Origin: Sansalvadorimonas sp965221135
GTDB taxonomy: Bacteria; Pseudomonadota; Gammaproteobacteria; Pseudomonadales; Endozoicomonadaceae
Direction of reading: 5' to 3'
Length of the DNA stretch: 64,000 nucleotides
NCBI GenBank assembly: GCA_965221135.1
Contig: CBDCRZ010000100.1
Span: forward strand, 1,212,066-1,276,065
The notes beneath the pieces are model-generated. The model saw only the letters and a program-made list of their open reading frames with translations. It had not been told where the DNA came from and ran no database searches. The number at the start of each line of letters is the position of its first letter. Within the stretch, counting starts at the first letter, position 1. Positions 27,072-35,618 of this stretch are shown in pieces. Both the position numbers and the translations under genes were made by a program.

Positions 27072-29906
27072 ATGATAGAAAAACTCCAATTCCCGGGACG
27101 GGTGCGTTTCCAGAAACGCTTTATTGTTTTGGCACTGGGCAGCATTCTGGCCTCTGGCTGCTCTTTTCTTGATAAGACTTCATCGTCAGCCTTTGCACCT
27201 CTGATGCCGGGCTCATCGGCCTCCTCACAGGTGCTGCCGGAAGTCACTATTCCTTATGAAACATTCACGCTGGATAACGGCCTGACGGTCATCGTCAATC
27301 AAGACCGTAAAGCGCCTATCGTTGCCGTGAATATCTGGTACAAGGTCGGCTCCAAAGATGAAAGTCTGGGCACCCGAGGCTTTGCCCACCTGTTTGAGCA
27401 CCTGATGTTCCAGGGGTCCGACAATTATAAAGGTGAGTTCTTCACTCCCTTTAAAGAAGCCGGCGCCACCGACCAGAATGGCACTACAAGCAGTGACCGC
27501 ACCAACTACTTCCAGACTGTGCCTGCTCCGGCGCTGGATATGGCACTGTGGATGGAGTCCGACCGTATGGGTCACTTCCTGAACTCCATCAGTCAGGAGA
27601 AACTCGATGAACAGCGCAACGTCGTGAAGAACGAAAAGCGCCAGGGTGAAAACCGCCCTTACGGCAAAGTGCGTGAGCGTTTGTCATCACAAACCTTCCC
27701 CGACGGCCACCCTTATTCCTGGCCAACCATCGGTTATATGGAAGATCTGGACGCTGCCACCGTTGACACGGTTAAGGACTGGTTCAAAACCTATTACGGA
27801 CCTTCCAATGCGGTACTGGTGCTGTCTGGCGATATAGATGTTGCCACCGCCCGCAAAAAGGCAGAAAAGTACTTTGGTGATATTCCTGCCGGCCAGCCTC
27901 TCGACAAGCTCGACGCCTGGGTGGCCAAGCGCACCGAAACCAAACGCGACACCATGCAGGACCGTGTACCCCAGGCCATTATCCTGAAGGTCTGGAACGT
28001 GGCACAAACCGGCACCAAAGATGCCGAGTACCTGTCACTGGCTACAGATGTACTGGGTGGCGGCAAGAACAGCCGCCTCTACAAGCGCCTGGTACTGAAA
28101 GACAAGCTGGCTACGGATGTTGGTGCTTACATCTACGACCGTATTCTCGCGGGCCAGGTGACCATTTCCGCAGATGCCCGCTCCGGTGTACCTCTGGATA
28201 AAATCGAAAAGGCCATTGATGAAGAGCTGGCCAAATTTATTAAAGAAGGCCCGACCAAAGAAGAGCTGAAACGTATCCGCTTCAGTCAGGCCGCAGGCTT
28301 TGTACGTGGCACGGAAAGAGTGGGTGGTTTTGGCGGCAAGTCCGACATTCTTGCCCGTGGTGAGGTCTACAACAACGACCCCGGCTTCTATAAGCAAAGC
28401 TTTGCCACCATGAAAGCCGCTACTCCGGAAGACATTCGCAAGAGTTCCGAGAAATGGCTGAGCAGTGGTGACTATGTACTGGAAGTCACACCTTTCCCTG
28501 ACTACACCCATGCGAAAAAAGGTGCAGACCGCAGCAAGGTTCCCGCAGCCGGTGAGCTTGTGAAAGTGAACCTGCCGGAGCTTCAGCGTACCACCCTGCC
28601 TAATGGTTTGAAGGTTGTGCTGGCCAGCCGCCCTCAAACACCTGTCGTACAGATGGAAATGCAGTTCAATGCCGGTCTGTCTGCCCGTAATGGCAAACCC
28701 GGCCTGCCCGGTCTTACCATGGCTATGCTCGATGAAGGCACCACCAGCCGGGACAACCTGACGATTGCCTCTGATCTGGAAAACATCGGCTCCAGCCTGA
28801 GTGTGGGAAATGATCTGGACGCCTCCAGCCTCTATCTGAACACCCTGACCGTCAGCCTTGATCCATCACTGGATGTACTGGCAGACGTACTGATGAACCC
28901 TACCTTTGAAGAGGATGACCTGCAGCGGGTACGCAGTAACCTGATGGATGGCATTCGTCAGGAGAAAGCGTCTCCCAGCAGTATTATCGGACGGGTGTTG
29001 CCTAACCTGCTCTACGGCCCGAACCATGCCTACAACACTCCCTGGAGCGGTTCCGGTACCACCAGCTCTCTGGAAAACATCCACCGGGAAGACATGGTGA
29101 ACTTCTGGAAAACCTGGCTGCGCCCTGACAATGCCACTCTGATTGTTACCGGCGACACCACCATGGAACAGCTGTTACCCAAACTGAACAAGGCGTTTGC
29201 AGATTGGGAAGCACCGGCCACTCCTCTGCCTGAAAAAACCATTGCCAGGGTAAAGAATCAGGACAAAGCACGGGTCTTCCTGGTGGATTACCCTGGTGCA
29301 GGCCAGTCTGTGATTGTTGGCAGCCAGCTGGTGATGCCAAGCAAAAACCCTGACACCCTGCCGTTCAACCTGATGAACGACATTATTGCCGGAGGCGGTT
29401 TCAGTGCCCGTATTTTCCTCAACCTGCGGGAAGACAAAGGCTGGGCTTATGGTGCGCAAAGCTATGCCAAGAGTGCTGTGGGTCAGCGTCCTTACCTGGT
29501 GAGTTCTTCAGTACAGGCTGATAAAACCGGGCCAGCAGTAGCGGAAATTCTGAATGAGTATCATCAGTTCCTCGGCAGCAAGCCTGCTTCAGAACAGGAA
29601 GTGGATATCATAAAGCGCAACCGCATCCGCACCCTGCCTGGCAGCTATGAGACGAACCGTGCCTTGTTAGGTTCTATCAGCAGTCTGGAAGAGTACAAGC
29701 TGCCTGAGGCTTACTTATACAACTATGGCCAACGGGTTGAGAGTGTTGACCGTGACAAGATCAACCGTATGGCGAAAACATACCTCAAGCCGGATGCCTT
29801 CACCTGGATCATTGCAGGGGATGTGAAAAAGATTCGCCCTCAAATTGAGAAGCTGAATCTTGGCAAGATCACTGTACTGGATAAAACCGGCAAGCCGGTG
29901 AAATAA
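27072..29906 (+). CDS. M16-family zinc metallopeptidase, lipoprotein
   Basis: 944 residues from the Met at 27072, chosen over the Met at 27015 because it gives a normal lipoprotein signal: 'RFIVLALGSILASGC' with lipobox L-A-S-G-C30. The inverted zinc motif HxxEH is at H106-L-F-E-H110 in 'RGFAHLFEHLMFQG', with the downstream Glu region in 'EQRNVVKNEKRQGENRPYGK'. A second M16 domain without the zinc motif follows from ~500 and contains the conserved substrate-binding 'LREDKGWAYGAQ'. This is the two-domain pitrilysin-type layout, here anchored in the cell envelope and probably degrading peptides in the periplasm. Its last ~135 bp are duplicated at 32453-32586, where the transposon is inserted. 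Confidence 0.92.
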   Translation: MIEKLQFPGRVRFQKRFIVLALGSILASGCSFLDKTSSSAFAPLMPGSSASSQVLPEVTIPYETFTLDNGLTVIVNQDRKAPIVAVNIWYKVGSKDESLGTRGFAHLFEHLMFQGSDNYKGEFFTPFKEAGATDQNGTTSSDRTNYFQTVPAPALDMALWMESDRMGHFLNSISQEKLDEQRNVVKNEKRQGENRPYGKVRERLSSQTFPDGHPYSWPTIGYMEDLDAATVDTVKDWFKTYYGPSNAVLVLSGDIDVATARKKAEKYFGDIPAGQPLDKLDAWVAKRTETKRDTMQDRVPQAIILKVWNVAQTGTKDAEYLSLATDVLGGGKNSRLYKRLVLKDKLATDVGAYIYDRILAGQVTISADARSGVPLDKIEKAIDEELAKFIKEGPTKEELKRIRFSQAAGFVRGTERVGGFGGKSDILARGEVYNNDPGFYKQSFATMKAATPEDIRKSSEKWLSSGDYVLEVTPFPDYTHAKKGADRSKVPAAGELVKVNLPELQRTTLPNGLKVVLASRPQTPVVQMEMQFNAGLSARNGKPGLPGLTMAMLDEGTTSRDNLTIASDLENIGSSLSVGNDLDASSLYLNTLTVSLDPSLDVLADVLMNPTFEEDDLQRVRSNLMDGIRQEKASPSSIIGRVLPNLLYGPNHAYNTPWSGSGTTSSLENIHREDMVNFWKTWLRPDNATLIVTGDTTMEQLLPKLNKAFADWEAPATPLPEKTIARVKNQDKARVFLVDYPGAGQSVIVGSQLVMPSKNPDTLPFNLMNDIIAGGGFSARIFLNLREDKGWAYGAQSYAKSAVGQRPYLVSSSVQADKTGPAVAEILNEYHQFLGSKPASEQEVDIIKRNRIRTLPGSYETNRALLGSISSLEEYKLPEAYLYNYGQRVESVDRDKINRMAKTYLKPDAFTWIIAGDVKKIRPQIEKLNLGKITVLDKTGKPVK

Positions 29907-29912
29907 ACTCAG

Positions 29913-29959
29913 TCTTCCCCTGACCAATAAAGCTTCTTCCCCGGTCAGGGGAAGAAGCT
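29913..29959 (+). terminator. Terminator of the M16 gene with two alternative stems
   Basis: A perfect 12-bp stem AGCTTCTTCCCC / GGGGAAGAAGCT (29931-29942 / 29948-29959, loop GGTCA). The loop and right arm (GGTCAGGGGAAGA) can instead pair with TCTTCCCCTGACC just upstream, giving a competing 13-bp stem. Confidence 0.75.
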
Positions 29960-30002
29960 TATGTTTAACGATCCCCAGGCACAGAGCGGCCTGAAGAGGC
30001 TA

Positions 30003-30860
30003 TTAATTTAAGAGGAGATCTGGAGCATCCCAGGAGACAGCGATGCCCGTCTTATCCTCTTCTTTTGTACCATCAACATACGCATGGCGTTTCACTTGAT
30101 AAGCCGCATCCTGTCCAGGTGTAACCAAAACGCCTTGGGAGTAATACTTAGCATCACGAATAATCACTCCGTTCTGAGTTGCATGATTAGTAAGCACGTT
30201 CGTGCCGTTCTCAACAGTTTGATTGTTCCCGGCATCTTTTTTTGTGGCGGTATAGTCATCACCAATCGTTGTCTGCAAAATCCCTGGATTCTGTAGCATT
30301 ACGCTTTCCATTCGGCTTCGCCGAACTGGCACCTCCTGCTGCGTATATGACCCGCTGGAACCTGCATTAAAGGTAGCTCTGTTCGAGGAGGCTCCGTCCT
30401 CCCATCCATCAGCTTTCATGTCTGCCACGGTACGAATTGCACGCCGTGAATGTGCTGCAGCCCGTGAATGTGCTGCAGGCCGGGATTTTGTGGAGGTGGT
30501 CAGGGTATGCACACCAGACCTTGTTTCCATAGCCCTGGCTGTTACAGGAGCGACCGGCCCTCCCCCACTTATACGCCACTGATCTTCACGTTGTTTGCGC
30601 TCCGCAGCCAACTGTGCCATTGATGGTTGCGTGGCCATTGATGGTTGCGTGGTTTGAATTTCTACCTTTCTGATACCTTGCTGACCTGCTTGCTGTTTCG
30701 GTGCTAGCTGTTTCGGTGCTAGCTTTCCTGGCTCGGCCTTCTTTGGCGGGACTCCCAGGGAAATATCTGAATATGGCTGCATAATAACTACCTCTTCTCC
30801 TTGATGGGTACCAGAGTATAGAGGCTCAAATACCGCAAAAGTTCCCCCCACCTCTGTCAT
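30003..30860 (-). CDS. Unrecognised effector-like protein
   Basis: 285 residues, no signal peptide. Residues ~30-190 are low complexity, with short tandem units: 'LAPKQ' twice, 'TQPSMA' twice and 'AAHSR' twice, rich in Arg/Ser/Ala and basic. The C-terminal ~95 residues look folded ('IGDDYTATKKDAGNNQTVENG', then 'YYSQGVLVTPGQDAAYQVKRH'). No domain was recognised. Duplicated short units at DNA level (for example the two TTGATGGTTGCGTGG blocks near 30625) show recent slippage. It sits between the M16 terminator and a decayed fragment. Confidence 0.5.
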   Translation of the reverse strand: MTEVGGTFAVFEPLYSGTHQGEEVVIMQPYSDISLGVPPKKAEPGKLAPKQLAPKQQAGQQGIRKVEIQTTQPSMATQPSMAQLAAERKQREDQWRISGGGPVAPVTARAMETRSGVHTLTTSTKSRPAAHSRAAAHSRRAIRTVADMKADGWEDGASSNRATFNAGSSGSYTQQEVPVRRSRMESVMLQNPGILQTTIGDDYTATKKDAGNNQTVENGTNVLTNHATQNGVIIRDAKYYSQGVLVTPGQDAAYQVKRHAYVDGTKEEDKTGIAVSWDAPDLLLN

Positions 30861-30883
30861 ATTTTTCTCCGCTCGCCGCTTTG

Positions 30884-30901
30884 ACTAACAAGATGGTTAG
30901 T
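30884..30901. promoter_or_regulatory. Candidate operator, RYTAAC-N6-GTTAGT
   Basis: ACTAAC-AAGATG-GTTAGT. It lies 56 bp before the decayed start at 30958 and 24 bp outside the start of the divergent minus-strand gene. Confidence 0.3.
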
Positions 30902-30957
30902 GCACCACAACCGGCTTTGGCACACGCTTTCAAAACTATCAGGGAAGCTCAAACACC

Positions 30958-31197
30958 ATGAACACAGCATGATGCAGTCTGAACCTTTATACATCCCATG
31001 ATTGCCCTTACCGCTTTAGTGCTGCCAGCGAAGACAATCTGACTCCTATGTATCGCTGGATGGAACGGATAGTCACTGAATGCCCGAGCATCAACATCCA
31101 TCTAAAAGATGTACAGCGGCCCATTTATGTCTACCGGGTAAATCGCCCTTTTTCCTCAAGCACTCAGGCACTGGGCCAGGGCTTGAAAGTACGGAGT
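30958..31197 (+). pseudogene. Decayed 5' fragment of a paralogue of the gene at 62479
   Basis: Reading from ATG at 30958 gives MNTA-stop-CSLNL ... HDCP ... NLTPMYRWMERIV. The gene at 62479 begins MHTPECSLKL ... HPCP ... SNTPLYCWMQRKV. The matching Met, Cys-Ser-Leu, His-x-Cys-Pro, Thr-Pro-x-Tyr-x-Trp-Met and Arg-x-Val positions, in the same order and spacing, show common ancestry. A TGA replaces GAA at codon 5. Upstream DNA is also similar (GTTAGTG...CAGGCTTT-like bases). Only the first ~80 codons remain before the minus-strand gene at 31198. Confidence 0.6.
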
Positions 31198-32283
31198 TCA
31201 GGGTTCATCATGACTCTCGCTATCAACTTTGAAACCTCTCTGTAATTGTGCCAATTGAACAATAGCCATTTGGCCGTACTTTTCGTGCAAAAGCTGAGGA
31301 TAATAGCCCTGACGAGTCATCCTGCCTCTGCGTTCACCGGTTTCCCTGCGTAATTCCTGCAGCTCCCGGGCACTCATATTAGCCAGAGTTGTAACACTCC
31401 AACGCGCCTTAAGGACTGGATGACTGAAATCCTCCATAGACAACGTCTGGATCTGTAAAGGTGGGCTGTTTTCTTCAACGACCTTTTCCAGGAGCTGATT
31501 GAGCGCTATGGTCGTTTCCGTGGTTACTGGCTGCTGGGCGTACGTTAACTGCTGCAATTCCTGTCTAACCTGTGGAAGAAAGAATTGCATGGTCGGACTG
31601 TCCGGTAATTGTTGCAACTCCGTCAACGATGTTCCGCTGGATTCCCCTCCTGATAATACGTCTTTTAATAACTCCTGTGTGCGTAAGGCTTCATCATAGG
31701 TTGCCAACTGTTTGGCAAGGGTCATTACAGCGGCCTTACTATGGGGCAAGGGGGAGCATTCCAGGACATGCTCACAGTAAATTTTATAATTTTTCGCTGT
31801 CCACTCCAGCATGCTGTCCTGGAATTCACTGACCTGAGAATAGGTTCCAGGTGTATGTGGGAAGACTTCCTCCCTGGACCTTCGCTGATTTTGGGAGAAC
31901 ACCTTAAAACTATCTTTCCAGCTTTGGGGCATCTGCTCCAGCTCAAAGGGTGCTGATGATAAATGGTGTTTTGAGAGCCAACTGTTACGAACCTGGTAGT
32001 AGGCTTCATCCAGAACATGAGTGCTGGTTGCAGCCAGCTCGTAAAGCCTTTTTTCCTCCTCATGATCAGCAATCCGGTTTGCATTCCTGACTTTGGTGTA
32101 CAGCAGTGGTGCTTGAGTCATGCCTTCCAGAAGCACCCACATGTTAATAGCCGAATCTCTGATTTTGTCATTCGCCTGCCCTACTCCCCCCAAAAAACAC
32201 AAACCAAGGAAAACAAACTTCAAACCTAACGAGTTCAAACCTGAAGAGCGTGGTAACTTCACAGACAGGCCTCCAAAGAACAT
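31198..32283 (-). CDS. Secreted alpha-helical protein, unrecognised
   Basis: 361 residues. The signal peptide core (LKFVFLGLCFLGGVGQA-ND) is preceded by a long basic n-region; cleavage would fall near residue 38. The mature protein is almost entirely helical and Gln/Glu/Leu-rich ('EEEKRLYELAATSTHVLDEAYYQVRNSW', 'LQQLPDSPTMQFFLPQVRQELQQL'). It has only two Cys in the mature part (YCEHVLEC). No repeats or catalytic motif were seen. A periplasmic or secreted role is likely; nothing more specific can be said. Confidence 0.55.
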   Translation of the reverse strand: MFFGGLSVKLPRSSGLNSLGLKFVFLGLCFLGGVGQANDKIRDSAINMWVLLEGMTQAPLLYTKVRNANRIADHEEEKRLYELAATSTHVLDEAYYQVRNSWLSKHHLSSAPFELEQMPQSWKDSFKVFSQNQRRSREEVFPHTPGTYSQVSEFQDSMLEWTAKNYKIYCEHVLECSPLPHSKAAVMTLAKQLATYDEALRTQELLKDVLSGGESSGTSLTELQQLPDSPTMQFFLPQVRQELQQLTYAQQPVTTETTIALNQLLEKVVEENSPPLQIQTLSMEDFSHPVLKARWSVTTLANMSARELQELRRETGERRGRMTRQGYYPQLLHEKYGQMAIVQLAQLQRGFKVDSESHDEP

Positions 32284-32385
32284 TATTGCCGATAAGAAGC
32301 CTAAAAGTAGTGATGAGTAATATTCTCAGCAAGTTAATCAACCACGACTCTTAGAGGTGTTTACAATTAAACATCGCCTGACTTT

Positions 32386-32403
32386 GCTAACGACTCTGCT
32401 AGT
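32386..32403. promoter_or_regulatory. Candidate operator, one mismatch to RYTAAC-N6-GTTAGT
   Basis: GCTAAC-GACTCT-GCTAGT, about 65 bp upstream of the M16 3' fragment and the transposon boundary. Confidence 0.25.
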
Positions 32404-32452
32404 GTAAAACAGCCAGTTTTGAAACATGTTTTCCGAATATCTTTGGAGAACG

Positions 32453-32586
32453 CTATCAAGCGTATGTCGAAAACCTATCTCAGGCCGGATGCCTTCACCT
32501 GGATCATTGCCGGGATTGTGAAAAAGATTCGCCCTCAAATTGAGAAACTGAATCTTGGCAAGATCACAGTACTGGATAAAACCGGC
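32453..32586 (+). pseudogene. Duplicated 3' fragment of the M16 gene, interrupted by the transposon
   Basis: About 134 bp closely match 29757-29891 of the intact M16 gene and encode 'KTYLRPDAFTWIIAG ... KKIRPQIEKLNLGKITVLDKTG'. The match stops exactly at AAACCGGC (32579-32586), where the element begins. The missing last codons (AAGCCGGTGAAGTAA) are at 62311-62325 on the far side of the element. The fragment was therefore one continuous 3' end before insertion. Confidence 0.85.
32579..32586 (+). repeat. Left 8-bp target-site duplication
   Basis: AAACCGGC, directly abutting GTAACC of the left end. The same word abuts the right end (62303-62310) and occurs once at the homologous uninterrupted position in the M16 gene (29884-29891). 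Confidence 0.85.
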
Positions 32587-32622
32587 GTAACCTTTCTACC
32601 AGCCACCTGAACGCCACCATTT
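32587..32622 (+). repeat. 36-bp IS66 end (IRR), first of nine direct copies
   Basis: The 36-bp block starts GTAACCTTTCTACCA and ends CGCCACCATTT. Further copies start at 37412, 40689, 44582, 48108, 51395, 54674, 57925 and 61451, all in the same orientation; position 16 varies G/A. In the last copy the complementary strand encodes the final codons of the IS66 transposase (WWRSGGW, stop), so the block is the transposase 3' end plus terminal repeat. In the others it overlaps the TAA stop of the preceding OPR-RAP gene and starts the leader of the next. Confidence 0.85.
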
Positions 32623-32783
32623 CAGGCAATGATTTTTCCTGTCCGTTTATGCTTTTGGAGGATCATGGTCGGTATATGAGGCGGTTTGCTGATTGTGTAT
32701 TCCCTTCTCTTTTTGGCCTGTGCCGTCTTGCCATATATCCCGCCATTGCCTTTACTGCACAGCCTCAACGAACGGGCAAGAGG

Positions 32784-35618
32784 ATGAGATTTACCGTGAA
32801 TATTGGTGCTCACTTTTGCGGGAGAGAATTGTTTTTTATTTGTTTAATGCTACCGCTGTCAGGGTGCGTGATAGAGAAATGCGCAGCAGCAGATAAAGAT
32901 ACAAAGAAAAGCTGGGCGGCAATTGTAAAGCCTTTACCTGCTTCCCTGTATCCCGGTCGTACCGGTATCCGGCCACATGCCTCTCCTGTTCCTGAATCAT
33001 CAATGCTTCAGTGGCCGCCTGTATTGACCACATCAAAGACCCATGCCGAAGTCCCTTCACGACAACAGGAATCGTCTGAGGCTACAGTTCGAACACATCC
33101 ACAAAGAAGACCAGACAGAAAGAGACAATATTACCGCAACCCTTCCGCCGAGCGTTTCGATCAACAGATAGAAGCACTGGCAAACGAAGTGAATCGACTC
33201 AAAAAGCAACTTCACGGGCCACATCGGGAGAGCCATAAAACCGCGCTTTTAGATCTTGCATTCCAGATGACAGAAAGAGAGCCGCACCCGCTTCGAGCCA
33301 GTCCCAAAGCCCTTGCTCTTTTGGCAAATGCGTTTTCAAAATTAGCAAAATATCAAGAAGGCGCCACAGCGTTAGACTGGATAATGAAAGCCGTGATCCA
33401 CCGCAGTCAAAAACAGCAGCTAACCAAACAGTGCGGATTAAAAGCCCAAACTCTGGCCATGGTGCTCAATAGCCTGAGTCAGGTCGCCGGTGACAAAGCC
33501 GACACGACCCGGAAGGCGCTGGCCAAAGAGGTGGGAAGCCGTGATTTGACCAACACCAAAGAGTGGTCGGCCCAGCATCTGGCCATGGTGACCAATGGCC
33601 TGAGTAAGGTGGCGGGTGACGACGCCGACACGACCCGGAAGGCGCTGGCCAAAGAGGTGGGAAGCCGTGATTTGACCGACACCAAAGAGTGGTCGGCCCA
33701 GCATCTGGCCATGGTGACCAATGGCCTGAGTCAGGTGGCGGGGGACGACGCCGACACGACCCGGAAGGCGCTGGCCAAAGAAGTGGGGAGGCGTGCCCTT
33801 GCCGGAGACCTTAAGTGCTGGATAGCGCAAGATCTGGCCATGGTGACCAATGGCCTGAGCCAGGTGACGGGGGACGACGCCGACACGACCCGGAAGGCGC
33901 TGGCCAAAGAGGTGGGGAGGCGTGATTTGACTGACCCCAGGGAGTGGTCGGCCCAGCCTCTGGCCATGGTGACCAATGGCCTGAGCCAGGTGGCGGGGGA
34001 CGACGCCGACACGACCCGGAAGGCGCTGGCCAAAGAGGTGGGAAGCCGTGATTTGACCGACACCAAAGAGTGGTCGGCCCAGCCTCTGGCCATGGTGACC
34101 AATGGCCTGAGTCAGGTGACGGGGGACGACGCCGACACGACCCGGAAGGCGCTGGCCAAAGAGGTGGGAAGCCGTGATTTGACCGACACCAAAGAGTGGT
34201 CGGCCCAGCCTCTGGCCATGGTGACCAATGGCCTGAGCCAGGTGACGGGGGACGACGCCGACACGACCCGGAAGGCGCTGGCCAAAGAGGTGGGAAGACG
34301 TGATTTGACCGACACCAAAGAGTGGTCGGCCCAGCATCTGGCCATGGTGACCAATGGCCTGAGCCCGGTGGCGGGGGACGACGCCGACACGACCCGGAAG
34401 GCGCTGGCCAAAGAAGTGGGGAGGCGTGCCCTTGCCGGAGACCTTAAGTGCTGGATAGCGCAACATCTGGCCTTGGTGACCAATGGCCTGAGTCAGGTGG
34501 CGGGGGACGACGCTAACACGACCCGGAAGGCGCTGGCCAAAGAAGTGGGGAGGCGTGCCCTTACCGGAGACCTTAAGTGCTGGATAGCGCAACATCTGGC
34601 CTTGGTGACCAATGGCCTGAGTCAGGTGGCGGGGGACGACGCTAAAACGACCCGGAAGGCGCTGGCCAAAGAAGTGGGAAGCCGTGATTTGACCGACACC
34701 AAAGAGTGGTCGGCCCAGCATCTGGCCATGGTGACCAATGGCCTGAGCCGGGTTACGGGGGACGACGCCGACACGACCCGGAAGGCGCTGGCCAAAGAGG
34801 TGGGAAGCCGTGATTTGACCAACACCAAAGAGTGGTCGGCCCAGCCTCTGGCCATGGTGACCAATGGCCTGAGCCAGGTGACGGGGGACGACGCCGACAC
34901 GCCCCGGAAGGCGCTGGCCAAAGAGGTGGGGAGGCGTGATTTGACTGACCCCAGGGAGTGGTCAGCCCAGCATCTGGCCATGGTGGCCAGTGGGATGTCT
35001 CATTGCTCACACGTCATAGGGGAGGATGTTGTTCAAGCTTCGATTCAAGCCATTATGAACATATCGCCGACTGAACAGGATATTATTATGGCCCTTGACG
35101 CTTTGTGCCGTTTATCTCTGTCAGACGACCAGCTGAAGCTTGGCTATTTCCTGGTTAAACGTCTTTGTGATATGACTGGTTTTATTGACACAGGCGGCCC
35201 TCTACAGCAGAGCGTCGGCGAATTCTTATGGAACCTGGCCGTTCTGGATTTATGTGCAAAACAAAATCCGCTCGTCAAGGATGATCCTGATACACCCCGT
35301 TTCGATATCTTTGTTAAGCCGCTAATGGATAGGGAAAATATCAGGGACCTTCTTTCACATCACTGGCAAGACAGATTTGCATATATTTACTGGGCAGGCA
35401 TTTCTAACTTGGAAATTGATGTGTCTCCTGCTCTTTCTGCTCCTGAAAAAAAGGTGAAAGTCTCGGCATTACAAAACAGAGTGTTCCAGGCTGTTAAAAA
35501 TGCTTTGCCAAACCAAAATATTGTTATGGAAGTGAATATTGAAGGGTTCCCCGTTGATATTCTGGTGGGTAAAACCTTGTGTTTTGTTTCAGTGAATGTA
35601 GGTAGTTTGTTATTATAA
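32784..35618 (+). CDS. OPR-RAP protein, unit 1, RAP domain truncated by insertion
   Basis: 944 residues. The start at MRFTVNIG is the same in all eight units, whereas the leader before it changes length by one base between units. It is the only unit with a lipobox-like LSGC (others LSGG). Layout: signal region, Pro/Ser-rich basic linker with RRPDRKR, coiled coil (FDQQIEALANEVNRLKKQL), a diverged OPR-like repeat (SPKALALLANAFSKLAKYQ), then 12 near-identical 42/43-residue repeats (LAMVTNGLSQVAGDDADTTR...) at ~33455-34980. A helical C-domain with 'FLWNLAVLDL' follows. The RAP domain begins 'FPVDILVGKTLC' and then runs into foreign sequence (FVSVNVGSLLL). The RAP remainder lies at 37135-37415. 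Confidence 0.8.
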   Translation: MRFTVNIGAHFCGRELFFICLMLPLSGCVIEKCAAADKDTKKSWAAIVKPLPASLYPGRTGIRPHASPVPESSMLQWPPVLTTSKTHAEVPSRQQESSEATVRTHPQRRPDRKRQYYRNPSAERFDQQIEALANEVNRLKKQLHGPHRESHKTALLDLAFQMTEREPHPLRASPKALALLANAFSKLAKYQEGATALDWIMKAVIHRSQKQQLTKQCGLKAQTLAMVLNSLSQVAGDKADTTRKALAKEVGSRDLTNTKEWSAQHLAMVTNGLSKVAGDDADTTRKALAKEVGSRDLTDTKEWSAQHLAMVTNGLSQVAGDDADTTRKALAKEVGRRALAGDLKCWIAQDLAMVTNGLSQVTGDDADTTRKALAKEVGRRDLTDPREWSAQPLAMVTNGLSQVAGDDADTTRKALAKEVGSRDLTDTKEWSAQPLAMVTNGLSQVTGDDADTTRKALAKEVGSRDLTDTKEWSAQPLAMVTNGLSQVTGDDADTTRKALAKEVGRRDLTDTKEWSAQHLAMVTNGLSPVAGDDADTTRKALAKEVGRRALAGDLKCWIAQHLALVTNGLSQVAGDDANTTRKALAKEVGRRALTGDLKCWIAQHLALVTNGLSQVAGDDAKTTRKALAKEVGSRDLTDTKEWSAQHLAMVTNGLSRVTGDDADTTRKALAKEVGSRDLTNTKEWSAQPLAMVTNGLSQVTGDDADTPRKALAKEVGRRDLTDPREWSAQHLAMVASGMSHCSHVIGEDVVQASIQAIMNISPTEQDIIMALDALCRLSLSDDQLKLGYFLVKRLCDMTGFIDTGGPLQQSVGEFLWNLAVLDLCAKQNPLVKDDPDTPRFDIFVKPLMDRENIRDLLSHHWQDRFAYIYWAGISNLEIDVSPALSAPEKKVKVSALQNRVFQAVKNALPNQNIVMEVNIEGFPVDILVGKTLCFVSVNVGSLLL

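Noticed and set aside
31048..31245. 65-codon plus-strand frame as a complete small gene
   Set aside because: It is part of a decayed fragment whose homology begins upstream at 30958 with a stop at codon 5, and it overlaps the end of a larger minus-strand gene.
33455..34980. CRISPR array or satellite DNA
   Set aside because: The units are coding, 126/129 bp, lack unique spacers and stay in frame with a helical repeat protein.
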